Shown: positions 21,276-33,031, counted from the stretch's first letter. The stretch is 64,000 bases of DNA from Azorinus chamasolen (GCA_963576725.1 OY755236.1:63152636-63216635); one strand, 5' to 3'. Notes: generated from the letters alone by a model not told the origin. Numbers and translations: made by a program.

Positions 21276-21540
21276 CAAATTTATATCCGCAATAATTTAC
21301 GCAAAACATTTCGCGAAATTTTATAGGTAAAGTGGTAGCAGAAAAATACCACCATATGTTCCAAAACCGGTAATATAGGACATTCGGAATAACGACGAAA
21401 GAAGTCACTTCCTGGACGTGTAAAGTGCTTTGACAGTCCATCAACCCTTTCAACGGCGAATTATCACAGTGGAATAACCCATCAACGTTTAACTATAGAT
21501 CCCACTCAGTGTGAGAGGATTCAACTTACCAGAGTATTAT
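21276..21540. other. Intron stretch, nothing recognised
   Basis: A short minus-strand open frame (21265-21453) has no motif. CAACCCTTTCAACGGCG at 21441 may be a P-type end. Confidence 0.35.
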
Positions 21541-21625
21541 AACTACAAACTGTGCAAACCCTGATCAGAGGGCGCATCCACGAGCCCTCTACAATGTTTG
21601 CAAATGACCGCACGTACGTGCTCCG
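21541..21625. mobile_element. P5-like fragment
   Basis: AACTGTGCAAACCCTGATCAGAGGG with GAGCCCTCTACAATGTTTGC forms a short arm pair. Confidence 0.45.
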
Positions 21626-21816
21626 CGTTCAAAGGATCAAACTTAATTGATCAATACCAATAATTGCTTCGAAAGATGTTTTCCAAAGAAATCAACGTTA
21701 CTACCGGTAGAGGAATAAACATCTATTATCATGAGAATTGCATAAAATAAACCCTTTTAATTATTGATGACAAATTCCAGATATAAATTATATGTGTGTG
21801 CACTTTGTATTTCAAC

Positions 21817-21990
21817 CAATAACTCTTTCCTTCATATAAACGTGTCTTCACACATTTGCAAAAAGAGGAAACCCAGATCAGACAGGAGCCGCCTGATCAG
21901 GGTCTGTTCTGTTTGCTAATTGAATTTGGAAGATATGTTTCTTTACTTTCTAAAAAAATGGCTACAATGTTCCACCTTCCATATTATTGC
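21817..21990. mobile_element. P1 MITE, TGGCTACAATG subtype, truncated
   Basis: AACTCTTTCCTTCATATAAAC opens it. The centre is reduced to CAGACAGGAGCCGCCTG. It stops near 21990, where P2 begins. Confidence 0.65.
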
Positions 21991-21993
21991 CCG

Positions 21994-22100
21994 GGCGTCA
22001 AACCGCTTGGATCCTGAAGAAACGCATTTACTTGGTGTCTCATCTGGGTCTAAGCTGTTTGCAAAAGCGAGTCAGATAGCAGATAACGGGGGGAAATAAT
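21994..22100. mobile_element. P2 MITE
   Basis: AAACCGCTTGGATCCTGAAG and GGTGTCTCATCTGGGTC with a GTTTGCAAAAGCG tail. Confidence 0.55.
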
Positions 22101-22256
22101 TTTTTCATGGTCAAAACAATCGTTGCAACTATGTTTAGAATCAATTGGTAAAACCAAACAGAGTTACCTTTGATGATGTCACCAGTGTTGGTTGAATATA
22201 CGAATGTTCTGGGCGCAAGTCAGCGGAACATTATTGTAACTCTTGAAACTGAGTAT

Positions 22257-22460
22257 TTAAACCATTTACCTAATATATATTGATGTAAAAAGGTTGGCTG
22301 TATGATCATTCATGAGCTGAATTTTCATTTTGACATTAGAGGAATGTTTGACCATGGTAGAATCAGATCTACATTATTCCATAAGCAAACAGGGCCGACC
22401 CTAATCACACGGCTCCAAAAGGAACCGTCTGAACCGGATTCAATCTGTTCCAAAGGCATT
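22257..22460. mobile_element. P1 MITE, right end replaced by P3
   Basis: It runs from TTAAACCATTTACC to ATCTGTTCCAAAGGCATTAA. P1 copies carry a TTAA inside GCGTTAAAA at this place, so P3 appears to have used it. Confidence 0.65.
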
Positions 22461-22652
22461 AACCCGTTACCTCATAGGCTATTTTTAGACACAACCTCTT
22501 TAAATAAAGCTACCAAAATTTTTAGAATTTTGTAGTTTGAAACCATTGTGATAATGGCTCCTTTAGAAGCAAATGCTCTATTCATCACAATGGTTTCACA
22601 AAGTGACGTTTACGGGGTCGTCAAAAGTCGTCAATATGAGAGAAAGGGTTAA
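22459..22652. mobile_element. P3 MITE
   Basis: TTAACCCGTTACCTCATAGG to GAGAGAAAGGGTTAA. One arm of the centre is partly deleted (GATAATGGCTCCTTTAG). Confidence 0.85.
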
Positions 22653-23041
22653 TAGGAGTCAGTCTCTATGAGGTTAAAGGTTAAACGATGACAGCAAAGG
22701 TGTAAGTGAGTGACCAGGAACGATAACTCTGAATAGAATTTCTTGAACTGCCATTATTGCTATAGCCATAATCCGTGCATCATTTGTCGATCTCCCATGT
22801 GTAATATTAATTCATTCATATTGAGAAATATTGGTTCTCAATTAATTTAGACAGCTCAACACTGAGAAGACACATATTAATTTCCCTATGGAAATGCAAG
22901 AACCATCTTCACACCTTTTTCCGTCAGATATTGCGTAACGACAACTCGAATCAACAGAAAGGATGAGAAATAAACAAGAATATTGTGCTTTGATGAAAAT
23001 AAATCATAGTTTTTGACAGAAATGCGGGGAACGGCTACAAC
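22653..23041. other. Intron stretch, nothing recognised
   Basis: There is no exon, MITE end or tandem repeat that I can support. Confidence 0.4.
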
Positions 23042-23225
23042 TTAACCCCCTTGATTTTTTATAATTGCACATTTATAAGGAAAGTGGTTTTGGCTGTGAG
23101 AGACACTTCAGAATCAGATATGTATTATGCCATAAGCTTGCAGAACAGACCCTTATCTGGCAGCTCCTATAGGCTCTGTCTGATCTGGGTCTACTCTGTT
23201 TGCAAAAATTAAATGTGCCAAAGGT
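23042..23225. mobile_element. P1 MITE, internal deletion
   Basis: TTAACCCCCTTGATTTTTTA, then CAGAATCAGATATGTATTATG, then GCAGCTCCTATAGGCTCTGTC. Confidence 0.6.
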
Positions 23226-23384
23226 TGTCTATGTCTTTGAGGGAGAACAGCCTCGGGATTATTTAAAAGCAAGATGCCGGTTTCATACATACCAGAGACG
23301 ATGCAGAAAATTGCTGTAGGGTTTCTTTGAGAGCTTCATCACCACAGTTGAACCTCCATACACCGGTCACCCTAAATTGTCTAC

Positions 23385-23610
23385 TGAAAGGGTTCGAACT
23401 TTCTACAGTATAGAAACACCACTTTAGAGCAGTCATTTCAAAGAAATCTATTACTTAAATCTCTTTAGAAAGGTCATTCCAAAGAAGTCTGTTACTAGGG
23501 TTCGAATTTAAATCTCTTTAGAACGGTCATTCCAAAGAAGTCTGTTACTAGGGTTCGACTTTAAATCTCTTTAGAATGGTCATTCCAAAGAAGTTGACCA
23601 CTAGGGTTCG
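23385..23610. repeat. Minisatellite, about 60-bp unit, 4 copies
   Basis: TAAATCTCTTTAGAACGGTC plus ATTCCAAAGAAGTCTGTTAC recurs at 23455, 23510 and 23566, with a diverged first copy at 23410. Confidence 0.75.
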
Positions 23611-23699
23611 AATTTATATACTACAGTTAAACATCTTAAGAACGGCCACTCAAATGAAGTGTAAAAGTTTAAACTGTGGATTGAATTTTCAGACTCTGT

Positions 23700-23765
23700 T
23701 TTATCAGACTCTGTTTTATTCTGCATTAAGCAGTCACCTGCTTTTGAAGACACCAATTAATGTTC
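23700..23765. mobile_element. T-type right-arm fragment
   Basis: TCTGCATTAAGCAGTCACCTGC then TTTTGAAGACACC is the right arm of a T-c or T-d element. Confidence 0.5.
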
Positions 23766-25664
23766 TTGAACCCTTTCCTTCATATCAATACTTATTTACG
23801 CTGATCAGGGTCTGCTCTGTTTGCTTATTGAAATTTATAAATTTGATGATCCACACCAATGAAAAAACTGTTTTTCCATGTTCCGTTTTATTATACCCCC
23901 ACAAACAGAGTTTGAGGGGGTATACTGGAATCAGCCTGTCGGTCGGTCGTCCGTCGGTCGGTCGGTCGGTCGGTCTGCAAAATCTTGTACGGCGAACTCC
24001 TCCTTCAGTTTCAACCCGATTCACTTGACACTTGGCATAATTGTTAATCAGGAGTAGTAGATGTGCAAGACACACATTTCAGGTCTCTGTGACCTTGCCC
24101 TTGACCTTTGGCCTTGAAATTGGTCTTGAAATTGGCAGGCAAAAGCTTGTACTTTGAACTCCTCCTTCACATTCAACCTGATTCACTTGATACTTGGCAT
24201 AAATGTTACTCAGGAGTAGTAGATGTGTAAGACACAAATTTCAGGTCTCTGTGACATTGACCTTGACCTTTGGCCTTGAAATTGGTCTTGAAATTGGCAG
24301 GCAAAATCTTGTACTTTGAACTCCTCCTTCACTTTCAACCTGATTCACTTGATATTTGGCATAAATGTTACTCAGGAGTAGTAGATGTGCAAGACACAAA
24401 TTTCAGGTCTCTGTGACCTTGACCTTTGGCCTTGAAATTGATCTTGAAATTGGCAGGCAAAATCTTGTAATTTGAACTCCTCCTTCAATTTCAACCTGAT
24501 TCACTTGATACTTGGCATAAATGTTACTCAGGAGTAGTAGATGTGGAAGACACAAATTTCAGGTCTCTGTGACCTTGACCTTGACCTTTGGTCTTGAAAT
24601 TGGTCTTGAAATTGGCAGGCAAAATCTTGTACTTTGAACTCCTCCTTCAATTTCAACCTGATTCACTTGATACTTGGCATAAATGTTACTCAGGAGTAGT
24701 AGATGTGCAAGACACAAATTTAAAATCTCTGTGACCTTGACCTTTGGCCTTGAAATTGGTCTTAAAATTGGCAAGCAAACTCTTGTACGGCAAACTCCTC
24801 CTTCACTTTCAACCTGATTCATTTGATACTTGGCATAAATGTTACTCAGGAGTAGTAGATGTGCAAGACACAAATTTCAGGTCTCTGTGACCTTGACCTT
24901 GACCTTTGGCCTTGAAAATGGTCATGATATTGGCAGGCAAAAGCTTGTACTTTGAACGCCTCCTTCAATTTCAACCTGATTCACTTGATACTTGGCGTAA
25001 ATGTTACTCAGGAGTAGTAGATGTGCAAGACACAAATTTCAGGTCTCTGTGACCTTGACCTTGACCTTTGGCCTTGAAATTGGTCTTAAAATTGGCAGGC
25101 AAAATCTTGTACTTTGAACTCCTCCTTCACTTTCAACCTGATTCACTTGATACTTGGCATAAATGTTACTCAGGAGTAGTAGATGTGCAAGACACAAATT
25201 TAAAATCTCTGTGACCTTGACCTTTGGCCTTGAAATTGGTCTTAAAATTGGCAGGCAAAATCTTGTACGGCGAACTCCTCCTTCACTTTCAACCTGATTT
25301 ACTTGATACTTGGCATAAATGTTACTCATGAGTAGTAGATGTGCAAGACACAAATTTCAGATCTCTGTGACCTTGACCTTGACCTTTGGCCTTGAAATTG
25401 GCAGGCAAAATCTTGTACTTTGAACTCCTCCTTCAATTTCAACCTGATTCACTTGATACTTGGCATAAATTACAGTAATTTCTCTATTTGAACTTTGGGT
25501 ATTTTTGTCATTTGGTCCTGTTACATGTTCAAAACTTGGATTTGCAATCAAGGCTACCGTGTGGGGGTATTCATCACCTTTAGTGATAGTTCTAGTTGAC
25601 TCTGTCCACGAATATTCATGAGGTGAAGACATCTTGACTAATTACTCAAGACGGAAAGGGTTAA
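23765..25664. mobile_element. P1 MITE interrupted by composite element 2
   Basis: Its left part (TTGAACCCTTTCCTTCATAT...TGATCAGGGTCTGC) ends by about 23890. The right end (ACGAATATTCATGAGG...GGAAAGGGTTAA) is at 25609-25664. Most of the interval is the insert listed next. Confidence 0.55.
23891..25470. repeat. Composite minisatellite element 2
   Basis: It opens with TATACCCCC...GGGGGTATA and a (TCGG)n tract at about 23937-23973. About ten units of 152-163 bp follow, containing CTTGTACTTTGAACTCCTCC and GGAGTAGTAGATGTGCAAG. Each unit carries TGACCTTGACCTTGACCTTTGG, read on the minus strand as tandem AGGTCA half-sites. The framework is as in element 1, with an unrelated unit. Confidence 0.8.
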
Positions 25665-25856
25665 GGGTTGTAATACTTTCTTCTGTACTGCTATCTTACA
25701 TTAACGTTTAGCTCTCTACTTGCGGCCGTTTGACATTACGGAAGCAGACGACACAATTTGCAGACGTTATAGCTAATTGGAGTACAGGCGGTTAATTTAC
25801 ATGCTACCTTATTGTCAGACAGTCAGACTCGGGGTTCTTCTGTTAACTGCCTATAT

Positions 25857-26106
25857 TTAACCCTTTCCTTGTTGAATATTCATGTAAGAAGTAATGGCAT
25901 CATGGGTATTTATTAGCTGGATTTTTATAATGGCAAATGTGCACAGGATTGTTTTGGTATTGTTAGAACCTGTAAGAATCACATCTATATTATTCCATAA
26001 GCAAACAGAGCAGACCCTGATCAGACGGCTCCTATAGGAGCCGTCTGATCTGGATCTTCTCTGTTTGCAAAGGCGTGAAAAGGCGTTTACATAAGAAAAA
26101 CTGTTT
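25857..26106. mobile_element. P1 MITE, near full length
   Basis: TTAACCCTTTCCTTGTTGAAT opens it. The palindrome is perfect, with CTCCTATAGGAG at 26029-26040. The right end is eroded (AAGAAAAACTG). Confidence 0.88.
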
Positions 26107-26364
26107 ATGTTGTAAACCGATGCTTTATCAACCCCTCCTCAACTCAGTGATATCGGATAAACTTCGGAAATAGACATGCACGTGTTTTCCACAGACAATA
26201 TGGAGACCAACTCCTGATTCCATTGTGATTTCCGTTGGAAAATCACTCAAATAATCGGATTGTCTCTGCCCTATCTTATCACAACATGTCAATTCCAGCG
26301 ATGGAGTAATTAACTTCCTCAATCGATGCATTGATGAAAGCAGAAACTTGCAAAGTTTAATTAT
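26107..26364. other. Intron stretch, nothing recognised
   Basis: A minus-strand open frame (26128-26331) is present but has no motif, splice context or homologous copy in the window. Confidence 0.35.
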
Positions 26365-26365
26365 A

Positions 26366-26567
26366 GCAAAACCTCGATTATCCGAACACTAAAATACATA
26401 TTATTATCGATCTGTAAGACAGGTGGCAGCTTAATGCATGGTGAAAGTCATGCAGAAAGCTCCTAGAGGAGCTTTCTGCATGACTTTCACCATGCATTAA
26501 GCAGCCACCTGCCTAAAAGGGTCTTAATTCTTCTATGCAGAAAATTCGAATAATCGGGATTTTACTG
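26366..26567. mobile_element. T-c MITE, intact
   Basis: GCAAAACCTCGATTATCCGAAC to TTCGAATAATCGGGATTTTACTG. The core is perfect around CTCCTAGAGGAG. Confidence 0.9.
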
Positions 26568-26582
26568 TATATCAAACTATCA

Positions 26583-26797
26583 TTAACCCTTTATTCCATA
26601 AATACGCCTTTTACCGCTTTATCAAATACAGCATAACACGATTAGACGACTCCTCCGAAGTCTGCTATAGGAGTCGTCTGATCAATGTCTGTTATGTTTG
26701 CTTATAAATGTAGTAATATAGACCTGGTACTACTGTTTCTCTCACAGCCAACATTTCCCGTGATGCCGTTATCAATAGTCATGGAGTAAAGGGTTAA
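26583..26797. mobile_element. P1 MITE
   Basis: TTAACCCTTTATTCCATAAAT to GGAGTAAAGGGTTAA. The centre is GACTCCTCCGAAGTCTGCTATAGGAGTC, that is, a palindrome with a 13-bp insertion. Confidence 0.85.
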
Positions 26798-26943
26798 ATC
26801 TTTGTCTGCCATTAGCGGTTCGTCTGATAACCTTTGCAAACCGTTAAGAACCAATTGTTTTGTAAAGAAATCGAGGAAAAATCCACTTTGAAGCCTGAAG
26901 CAGACGATATCAGACGTAATTTATTTGGTGACAAAGGGGTTAA
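26794..26943. mobile_element. P2-like element sharing the TTAA of P1
   Basis: GTCTGCCATTAGCGG at the left and GGTGACAAAGGGGTTAA at the right. Its first TTAA is the last TTAA of the neighbouring P1. Confidence 0.55.
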
Positions 26944-26971
26944 TATACCTGTCTGTTGTGTCAAGCAACCA

Positions 26972-27196
26972 TTAACCCATTACCCCATAGGTTATTTTTA
27001 GATACAACCTCTTTGAATAAATCTACCGAAAAGAAGCATTAACTAGAGAAAAGGATTTTTTAGAATTTTATAGTTTGAAACCATTGCGATAAATAGAGCA
27101 TTTGCTCTTATAGGAGCAAATGCTCTATTTATTACAATGGTTTCACAAAGTGACTTTAAGTCATCAAAAAGTCGTCAATATGAGGGAATGGGTTAA
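26972..27196. mobile_element. P3 MITE, intact
   Basis: TTAACCCATTACCCCATAGG to GAGGGAATGGGTTAA. The arms are GCATTTGCTCTTATAGGAGC. Confidence 0.9.
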
Positions 27197-27222
27197 AGGC
27201 AGAGTATAAGACAGATGACCGC

Positions 27223-27453
27223 TTAACTCTTTACCTACTAAAACATAATGTAGGAAATGATGCCATGGATATTCATCAACTGATCTTTTTTATTATTGCA
27301 CTATGAATGAAGTAAAATTTTGACACTCACGGAAATTGTATGATGGCTTCAAAAAGCAAACAGAGCAGGCCCAGATCAGACAGCTCATGTAGTATTATGC
27401 TCTGGGTCTACTCTGTTTCAAGACGTCAAAATATGCCTCTATCAGGTAAATGG
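27223..27453. mobile_element. P1 MITE, diverged
   Basis: TTAACTCTTTACCTACTAAA to ATCAGGTAAATGGTTA. One arm is lost (CAGACAGCTCATGTAG). Confidence 0.75.
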
Positions 27454-27523
27454 TTATCTCTTTCGCTGCCACGTATTGTCGACTGCTTCGTATTTAATTT
27501 GTTGCTGAATGTTTCCCCATTCA

Positions 27524-27720
27524 CAGTAAAACCTCTCTAAAACGGCCACTAATTTGCGTTAATTAGTTGGTATTTAGGACAGGTGGTTGCTAAAAGCAAG
27601 GTGAAATTAAAACTCCTATAGGAGCGTTCTGTTTTACTTTCACCTTGCTTTAAACAGCTACCTGTCTTTAACACAAAATATTTGATGTAATTTAATGGCC
27701 GTTATAGAGAGGTTTTACTG
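27524..27720. mobile_element. T-a MITE with one arm shortened
   Basis: The ends are complete. The left arm lacks AACAGAACG before CTCCTATAGGAG (27613-27624), so the hairpin is asymmetric. Confidence 0.88.
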
Positions 27721-27739
27721 TAGTTTCAGAAAACATGAT

Positions 27740-27860
27740 CACGGCATGAAATAGTTTGGACTCTTTAGAGACTCGAGGTTACAAGGCGTTTCATTTGGAT
27801 CCAAACGTTTGGCAAGTTTAATAACCTATTCGAAATTAGCAGCGGATGACTTCGTGCAGA
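27740..27860. mobile_element. P2 MITE remnant
   Basis: ATAGTTTGGACTCTTTAGAG and TTTCATTTGGATCCAAACG flank GGTTACAAGGCG. Confidence 0.5.
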
Positions 27861-27939
27861 AGAAAAGGAAACAAAACAACGCAGAAAGTTATTGTGGCAC
27901 AGGCGTGATATGACATGAAGTAATCTTTATTTATCGCTT

Positions 27940-28164
27940 CAAAATATTGTGGCACCGACATACTTTCTTGTGGCCACGACTCAAGTCAAGGTCACGACTT
28001 ATTATCTCGTGGCCGAAACCTATTGTCTCATGTTCACGACATATTTGTGCAGCCAGAATCTTGAATGATCTGGTTGCCACGACTTATGTCGTCATAGATG
28101 CTTCTGATCTGGGTCTGCTATGTTTAAAAATGCGTTAAAATACGTATTATGGAATAAAAGGTTA
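27940..28164. repeat. Short degenerate tandem tract plus P1 right end
   Basis: Variants of TCGTGGCCACGAC recur at 27945-28090 at roughly 28-bp spacing. A P1 right part (CTGATCTGGGTCTGCTATG...AAAGGTTAA) follows. Confidence 0.5.
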
Positions 28165-29158
28165 ACTTTAAGAACATCAAATGATTGTAAATGAAATGGA
28201 TTTTTTAAGTATATTAAACCAATATACATGTTGATTAGCTTTACATGGTGATACATGTACCACTCTAAAAGCCATATAATGACATACTATGTCCTAGTCT
28301 AGCTAATGCCCAGGACACACATTCACGGACAACTCGCCGGTTCCACTACGTATTAAAGAAAACTAATTAATCGATTATGGTTTAAGCGGTTATAATTTCA
28401 ACAAGTACCGTAATACTGTTCAAAGATAATCTGTTTTGTAAGCCCTGCCCATTAAAATGACTCCATATTTTCATTGGCTGCTTAACATTTTGAGAATTGT
28501 TTGTTGTCTCTGAACATATGCAATAAAATAAAATATTTATCTGTCTATGTACGGGTCTGAATTATTCGTTAACAACTAAAAGTACCGTAATAGTTGAACA
28601 TTTACTATCGGGATATGACAAATGCCACTAACACACGTGTATTATCATGGGTACAAAAAAGAGTTATATTGGTTAACCGCTAAACAATATACTGTATTAT
28701 CAACAGGGTAAATGTGTGACGAAATTTCATTTCTGGGAAACGTGAAAACAGGATGCCTTCAGTAATTACTCAATATCTCAAAATCTATAAAAACATTGAA
28801 GCTGTACATTTACACAAATGTGAACCATTGTCGTACCTAAAGACTGATATATAAAACTGTTCTATCGGTTGAATTGAGTTAGAGTAATAGGGAATTGAAA
28901 TTGGGTTGCATTTTTTGTCGATTTATGCACGAGCAATACACTGTTCGCAATCAAGGTCATATTACTAGTATGATGTAAGGCCTCAATTCGATGTCCTTAC
29001 AGAAGCGTGAATTGTATGTTTCGCTAACAAGTACTGATGTATTCAAAATTAGGGACACTATTGTTGAGACGCGAACCACCAACAATAACCAAGGGAATAA
29101 AGAAAGAACCCGTATCTACCAAATCTAAGTTACCTTCTCAGCCTTCTGCTTCCCATAA
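28165..29158. other. Intron stretch, nothing recognised
   Basis: About 1 kb with no MITE ends, no tandem array and no exon-like frame with splice sites. It is one of the few repeat-poor stretches in the window. Confidence 0.5.
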
Positions 29159-29160
29159 TA

Positions 29161-29297
29161 CAATAGAACCCCTTCAGTGCGACCACTTAATGAATAAACA
29201 TTGGTGTCTTTATAAGCAGGTGATTGCTTAATGCAGGGCAAAAGTAATGCACCATAATTATACCTCTTTTAGATGGTTGCATTAGCGGGGTTTACTG
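29161..29297. mobile_element. T-d MITE lacking its palindrome
   Basis: CAATAGAACCCCTTCAGTGCG to GCATTAGCGGGGTTTACTG with TA flanks. It jumps from GCAAAAGTAATGCA directly to ATAATTATACCTC, so the hairpin core is gone. Confidence 0.75.
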
Positions 29298-29544
29298 TAC
29301 TATCTTGGATCAGAACCTTCTGCTTAATGTTTGTTTGCTCATTACCTTTTTCAGTCGCAATAGTATCTCAAATAATTACCGTACACTGGTAATGGCTCCA
29401 TATAAAAATGTTAAATGTAAGTACAACTTATATGTTTACTGGGTGGGTGTAATTTACACAGGGTATACGAGCGTAGACAAGACATTCCAGAAAAAATCTA
29501 CTTGTAGTTTGGCTGTCGGCAGTTATGTACTGCGTGTCTGTACG

Positions 29545-29625
29545 ACTGAGCTGTCGAATGAGCCCTCTGATCAGAGTATGCACTTTTTGCTAAATCCATT
29601 TATGCCAACAATGTGTTAAACATCT
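29545..29625. mobile_element. P5-like fragment
   Basis: GAGCCCTCTGATCAGAGTATGC and a decayed left arm. Confidence 0.4.
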
Positions 29626-29652
29626 GAATGCTTAGTGACCAAAACGGTCTTT

Positions 29653-29830
29653 TTAACCGTTTACCTCATGATTGTTTATAAAAATAATTCACAACTATAT
29701 GAATATTTATTAGTTTTTATTTTAGCATGTGGACACAGGGAAGTGTGGCCATGGCAGAAACTGTAGACTGGACCATCTGATCTTGGTCTACACAGTCTTG
29801 AAAAGGCGTCTAGTTTAGGTAAACGTTTAA
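29653..29830. mobile_element. P1 MITE, internal deletion
   Basis: TTAACCGTTTACCTCATGAT to AGGTAAACGTTTAA. The palindrome is lost between TGTAGACTGG and ACCATCTGATC. It ends 50 bp before exon 4. Confidence 0.7.
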
Positions 29831-29879
29831 AGAGTGTCGTTTTTCAAAAAAATTCTGATCGAAACTTCTTTTATTTCAG

Positions 29880-29978
29880 AAAGGCAATGCAGCGATTCAT
29901 TTAGCCAGTTACTATGGCAACACTGAAGCCGTGAAACTTCTTTTAGAAGAAGGATGTGACGTGAATTTTTCTTTAAAG
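29880..29978 (+). CDS. Exon 4: ankyrin repeat 3
   Basis: The acceptor is TTTTATTTCAG and the donor GTATGT at 29979. It encodes 33 residues (93-125) in phase 0. KGNAAIHLASYYGN then AVKLLLEEGCDVNFSLK shows the paired ankyrin helices and the final G-C-D-V-N turn. It follows the KIFTK end of exon 3 without a gap in the repeat register. The 16.7-kb intron before it is the longest in the gene and is occupied mostly by MITEs, LINE tails and a composite minisatellite. Confidence 0.94.
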
Positions 29979-30056
29979 GTATGTTATAATCAGGTTTAAC
30001 TAGTGGACTGTTTCCTCTGGCAATGTTGACCTTAACCTATTAGTGCCCTGTGTCCC

Positions 30057-30303
30057 TTAACCATTTCCCTGTTGTATATTCATGTAGGAAATAATGACGT
30101 CATGAATATCAATAAGATTATTTTTTATAATGACATATGAACACAGAACATTTTGACTCGGGCAGAAGCTGTATAATCAGATATATGTTACACCATAAGC
30201 GAACAGAGCAGACCCTGATCAGACGGCTCCTATAGGAACCGTCTGATCTGGGTCTACTCTGTTTGCAGATGCGTCAAATGCGCTTACATAAGGAAAGGGT
30301 TAA
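30057..30303. mobile_element. P1 MITE, full length
   Basis: TTAACCATTTCCCTGTTGTAT to AAGGAAAGGGTTAA. The arm pair has one change (CTCCTATAGGAA). It contains an exact TGACGTCA at about 30101. Confidence 0.9.
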
Positions 30304-30429
30304 AAAGAAAATAGGCAGGATCCCTCTAATCAGGGTCTGCACTGTTTACTGAACCCATTTATGCTAATGGTTTATACCAGCAAATAGTTTGTTGTCTGTG
30401 CCTCCTTTATCCCATTAAGAATATTCACC

Positions 30430-33031
30430 GGGACGATATTACTGTTCTGTATCTAACGTGGATTTACAGGACACTATAACTGTTTCTAATCTAATTGAAA
30501 TATTTGCAGGATCATATACTACCCTGTATCTAACTGATGTATTTACACAACCGTATAACTGTTCTGTATCAAACTGATATATTTACAAAATCATATAACC
30601 CCCTGTGTCTAACTGGTGTATTTACACAACCGTATAATTGTTCTGTATCAAACTGATATATTTACAGAATCATATAACCCCTTGTATCTAACACGTGTAT
30701 TTACACAACCGTACACTGCTCTGTATCAAACTGATATATTTACAGAATCATATAACCCCTGTATCTAACTGGTGTATTTACACAGCCGTATAACTGTTCT
30801 GTATCAAACTGATATATTTACAGAATCATATAACCCCTTGTATCTAACAGGTGTATTTACACAGCCGTACACTGCTCTGTATCAAACTGGTATATTTACA
30901 GAATCATATAACCCCTGTATCTAACTGGTGTATTTACACAACCGTATAACTGTTCTGTATCAAACTGATATATTTACAGAATCATATAACCCCTGTATCT
31001 AACTGGTATATTTACACAACCGTATAACTGTTCTGTATCAAACTGATATATTTACAGAATCATATAACCCCCTGTATCTATCTGATGTTGATGTTTTTAG
31101 AGGACTATATAACTGTTGTGTGTTTAATTGATATATTTACACGGTCATATAATTGCCCTGTATCTAACTGATGCACCGAACCGCAAAAGAAACGCAACAG
31201 CTGGGGAAACACATATAATTCAAAACTAAACTGTTCAAATGATAAATAACGGTTTCATTTCATTTTATATGTATCTTACCTACATACTGTATACATTTCA
31301 TTAAAATGTATCAACAAATACTCCCGATTTCATTATGTCAAAGTTCATTACCCACAAGTTCAATTTTCACACATTGTCAATACCTCGTGTATCCTCCAAT
31401 GGCTATTGATAATGTGTGAAAATTGAATTCATGGGTAATGAACTTTAACATTAAGAAATCGGAGTTATTTGTTGATATGTTTTAATGAAAATTACACGGT
31501 ATGTAGATAAGGTACCTATAAACTGTAATACAACCGTTATTTATCATTTGAACTGTTTAGTTTAGAATTATAAGTGTTTCTCCAACTGCTGCGTTTCTTT
31601 TGCGGTTCGGTGTATTTCAGAACCATAAAACTATCCTGTATCAAAATGGTGTATTGCCCTGTATCTAACAGATGTATTTACACAACCATATAACTGTGCT
31701 GTATCCAACTGATATATTTGCACGACCATATAACTGCCCTGTATCTAACTGATGTATTTCAGAACCAAATAACTGCCCTACATCAAACTGGTGCATTACC
31801 CTGTATCTAGCTGATATATTTACACGACTATATAACTGCCCCGTATCCAACTGATGTATTTACACGACCATATAACTGTCCTATATCATACTGATGTACT
31901 TACTTGACCATATAACTGCCTTGTATCAAACTGGCGTATTAACATGACCATATAACTGTCCTATACCAAACTGATGTACATGTATTTACTGGACCATATA
32001 ACTGACAGGTATCCAACTGGTGTATTTTCATAACTATATAACTATCGTGTATCTAACTGAGATATCTAAATGATCATATAACTGTTCTGTATCCAACTGA
32101 TATATTTACAGACCATATACATGTGCTGTATCCAACTGATATATTTATATGAGTATATAGCTGACATGTACCTTACTGATGTATTTACATAACTATATAA
32201 CTATCCTGTATCTAACTGAGATATTTACATGACCATAATAATTATAGCTGTTCTGTATCCAACTGATATACTTACATGATTATATAGCTGTTCTGTATCT
32301 ACCTGATGTATTTACAGGACCATATAAATGGGCTGTATCCAACTGATATATTTACATGATTATATAGCTGTTCTGTATCTAACTGATATATTTACATGAT
32401 TATATAGCTGTTCTGTATCTAACTGATATATTTACATGATTATATAGCTGTTCTGTATCTAACTGATATATTTACATGACTATATAGCTGTTCTGTATCT
32501 AACTGATATATTTACATGATTATATAGCTGTTCTGTATCTGATATATTTACAGGACCATATACTTGGGCTGTATCCAACTAATATATTTACATGACTATA
32601 TAGCTTCCCTGTATCCAACTGATGTATTTACATGAATATATAACTATCCTTTATCTAACTGAGATATTTACATGACTATATAGCTGTTCTGTATCTAACT
32701 GATATATTTACAATACTTATAGTTTCCCTGTATCTAACTGATATATTTACATGACTATATAACTGCCCTGTATCTAACTGATATATTTACATGACCATAT
32801 AACTGCCCTGTATCTAACTGATATATTTACATGACTATATAGCTGTTCTGTATCTAACTGATATATTTACATGACTATATAGCTGTTCTGTATCTAACTG
32901 ATATATTTACATGACTATATAGCTGTTCTGTATCTAACTGATATATTTACAATACTTATAGTTTCCCTGTATCTAACTGATATATTTACATGACTATATA
33001 ACTGCCCTGTATCCAACTGATGTATTTCCAG
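30430..33031. repeat. Minisatellite derived from the exon 5 splice junction
   Basis: The basic unit is 40 bp, for example TGATATATTTACATGACTAT followed by ATAGCTGTTCTGTATCTAAC. Before 31173 the copies pair into an 80-bp higher-order unit. After 31613 they run mainly as 40-bp monomers up to the exon. The last unit, TGATGTATTTCCAGGACCGT then ATAACTGCCTTGTATCC, is the acceptor and first 26-28 bases of exon 5. About 50 units are present. Confidence 0.9.
31174..31612. mobile_element. 439-bp fold-back inserted in the minisatellite
   Basis: CACCGAACCGCAAAAGAAAC is exactly inverted at GTTTCTTTTGCGGTTCGGTG. The arms extend for roughly 185 bp with several mismatches around CCTCGTGTATCC. The flanks GATG and TATT join seamlessly to the array unit, so no target duplication is evident. 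There is no coding frame. Confidence 0.85.

Noticed and set aside
24559..25632. Minus-strand frames with near-identical 104-residue repeats
   Set aside because: They coincide with composite element 2. Frames change between units, and half-site motifs explain the conservation.
30430..33031. CRISPR-like regular array
   Set aside because: Repeats are contiguous without unique spacers, and the genome is animal. The same applies to the arrays at 43487, 48270, 54409 and 58839.
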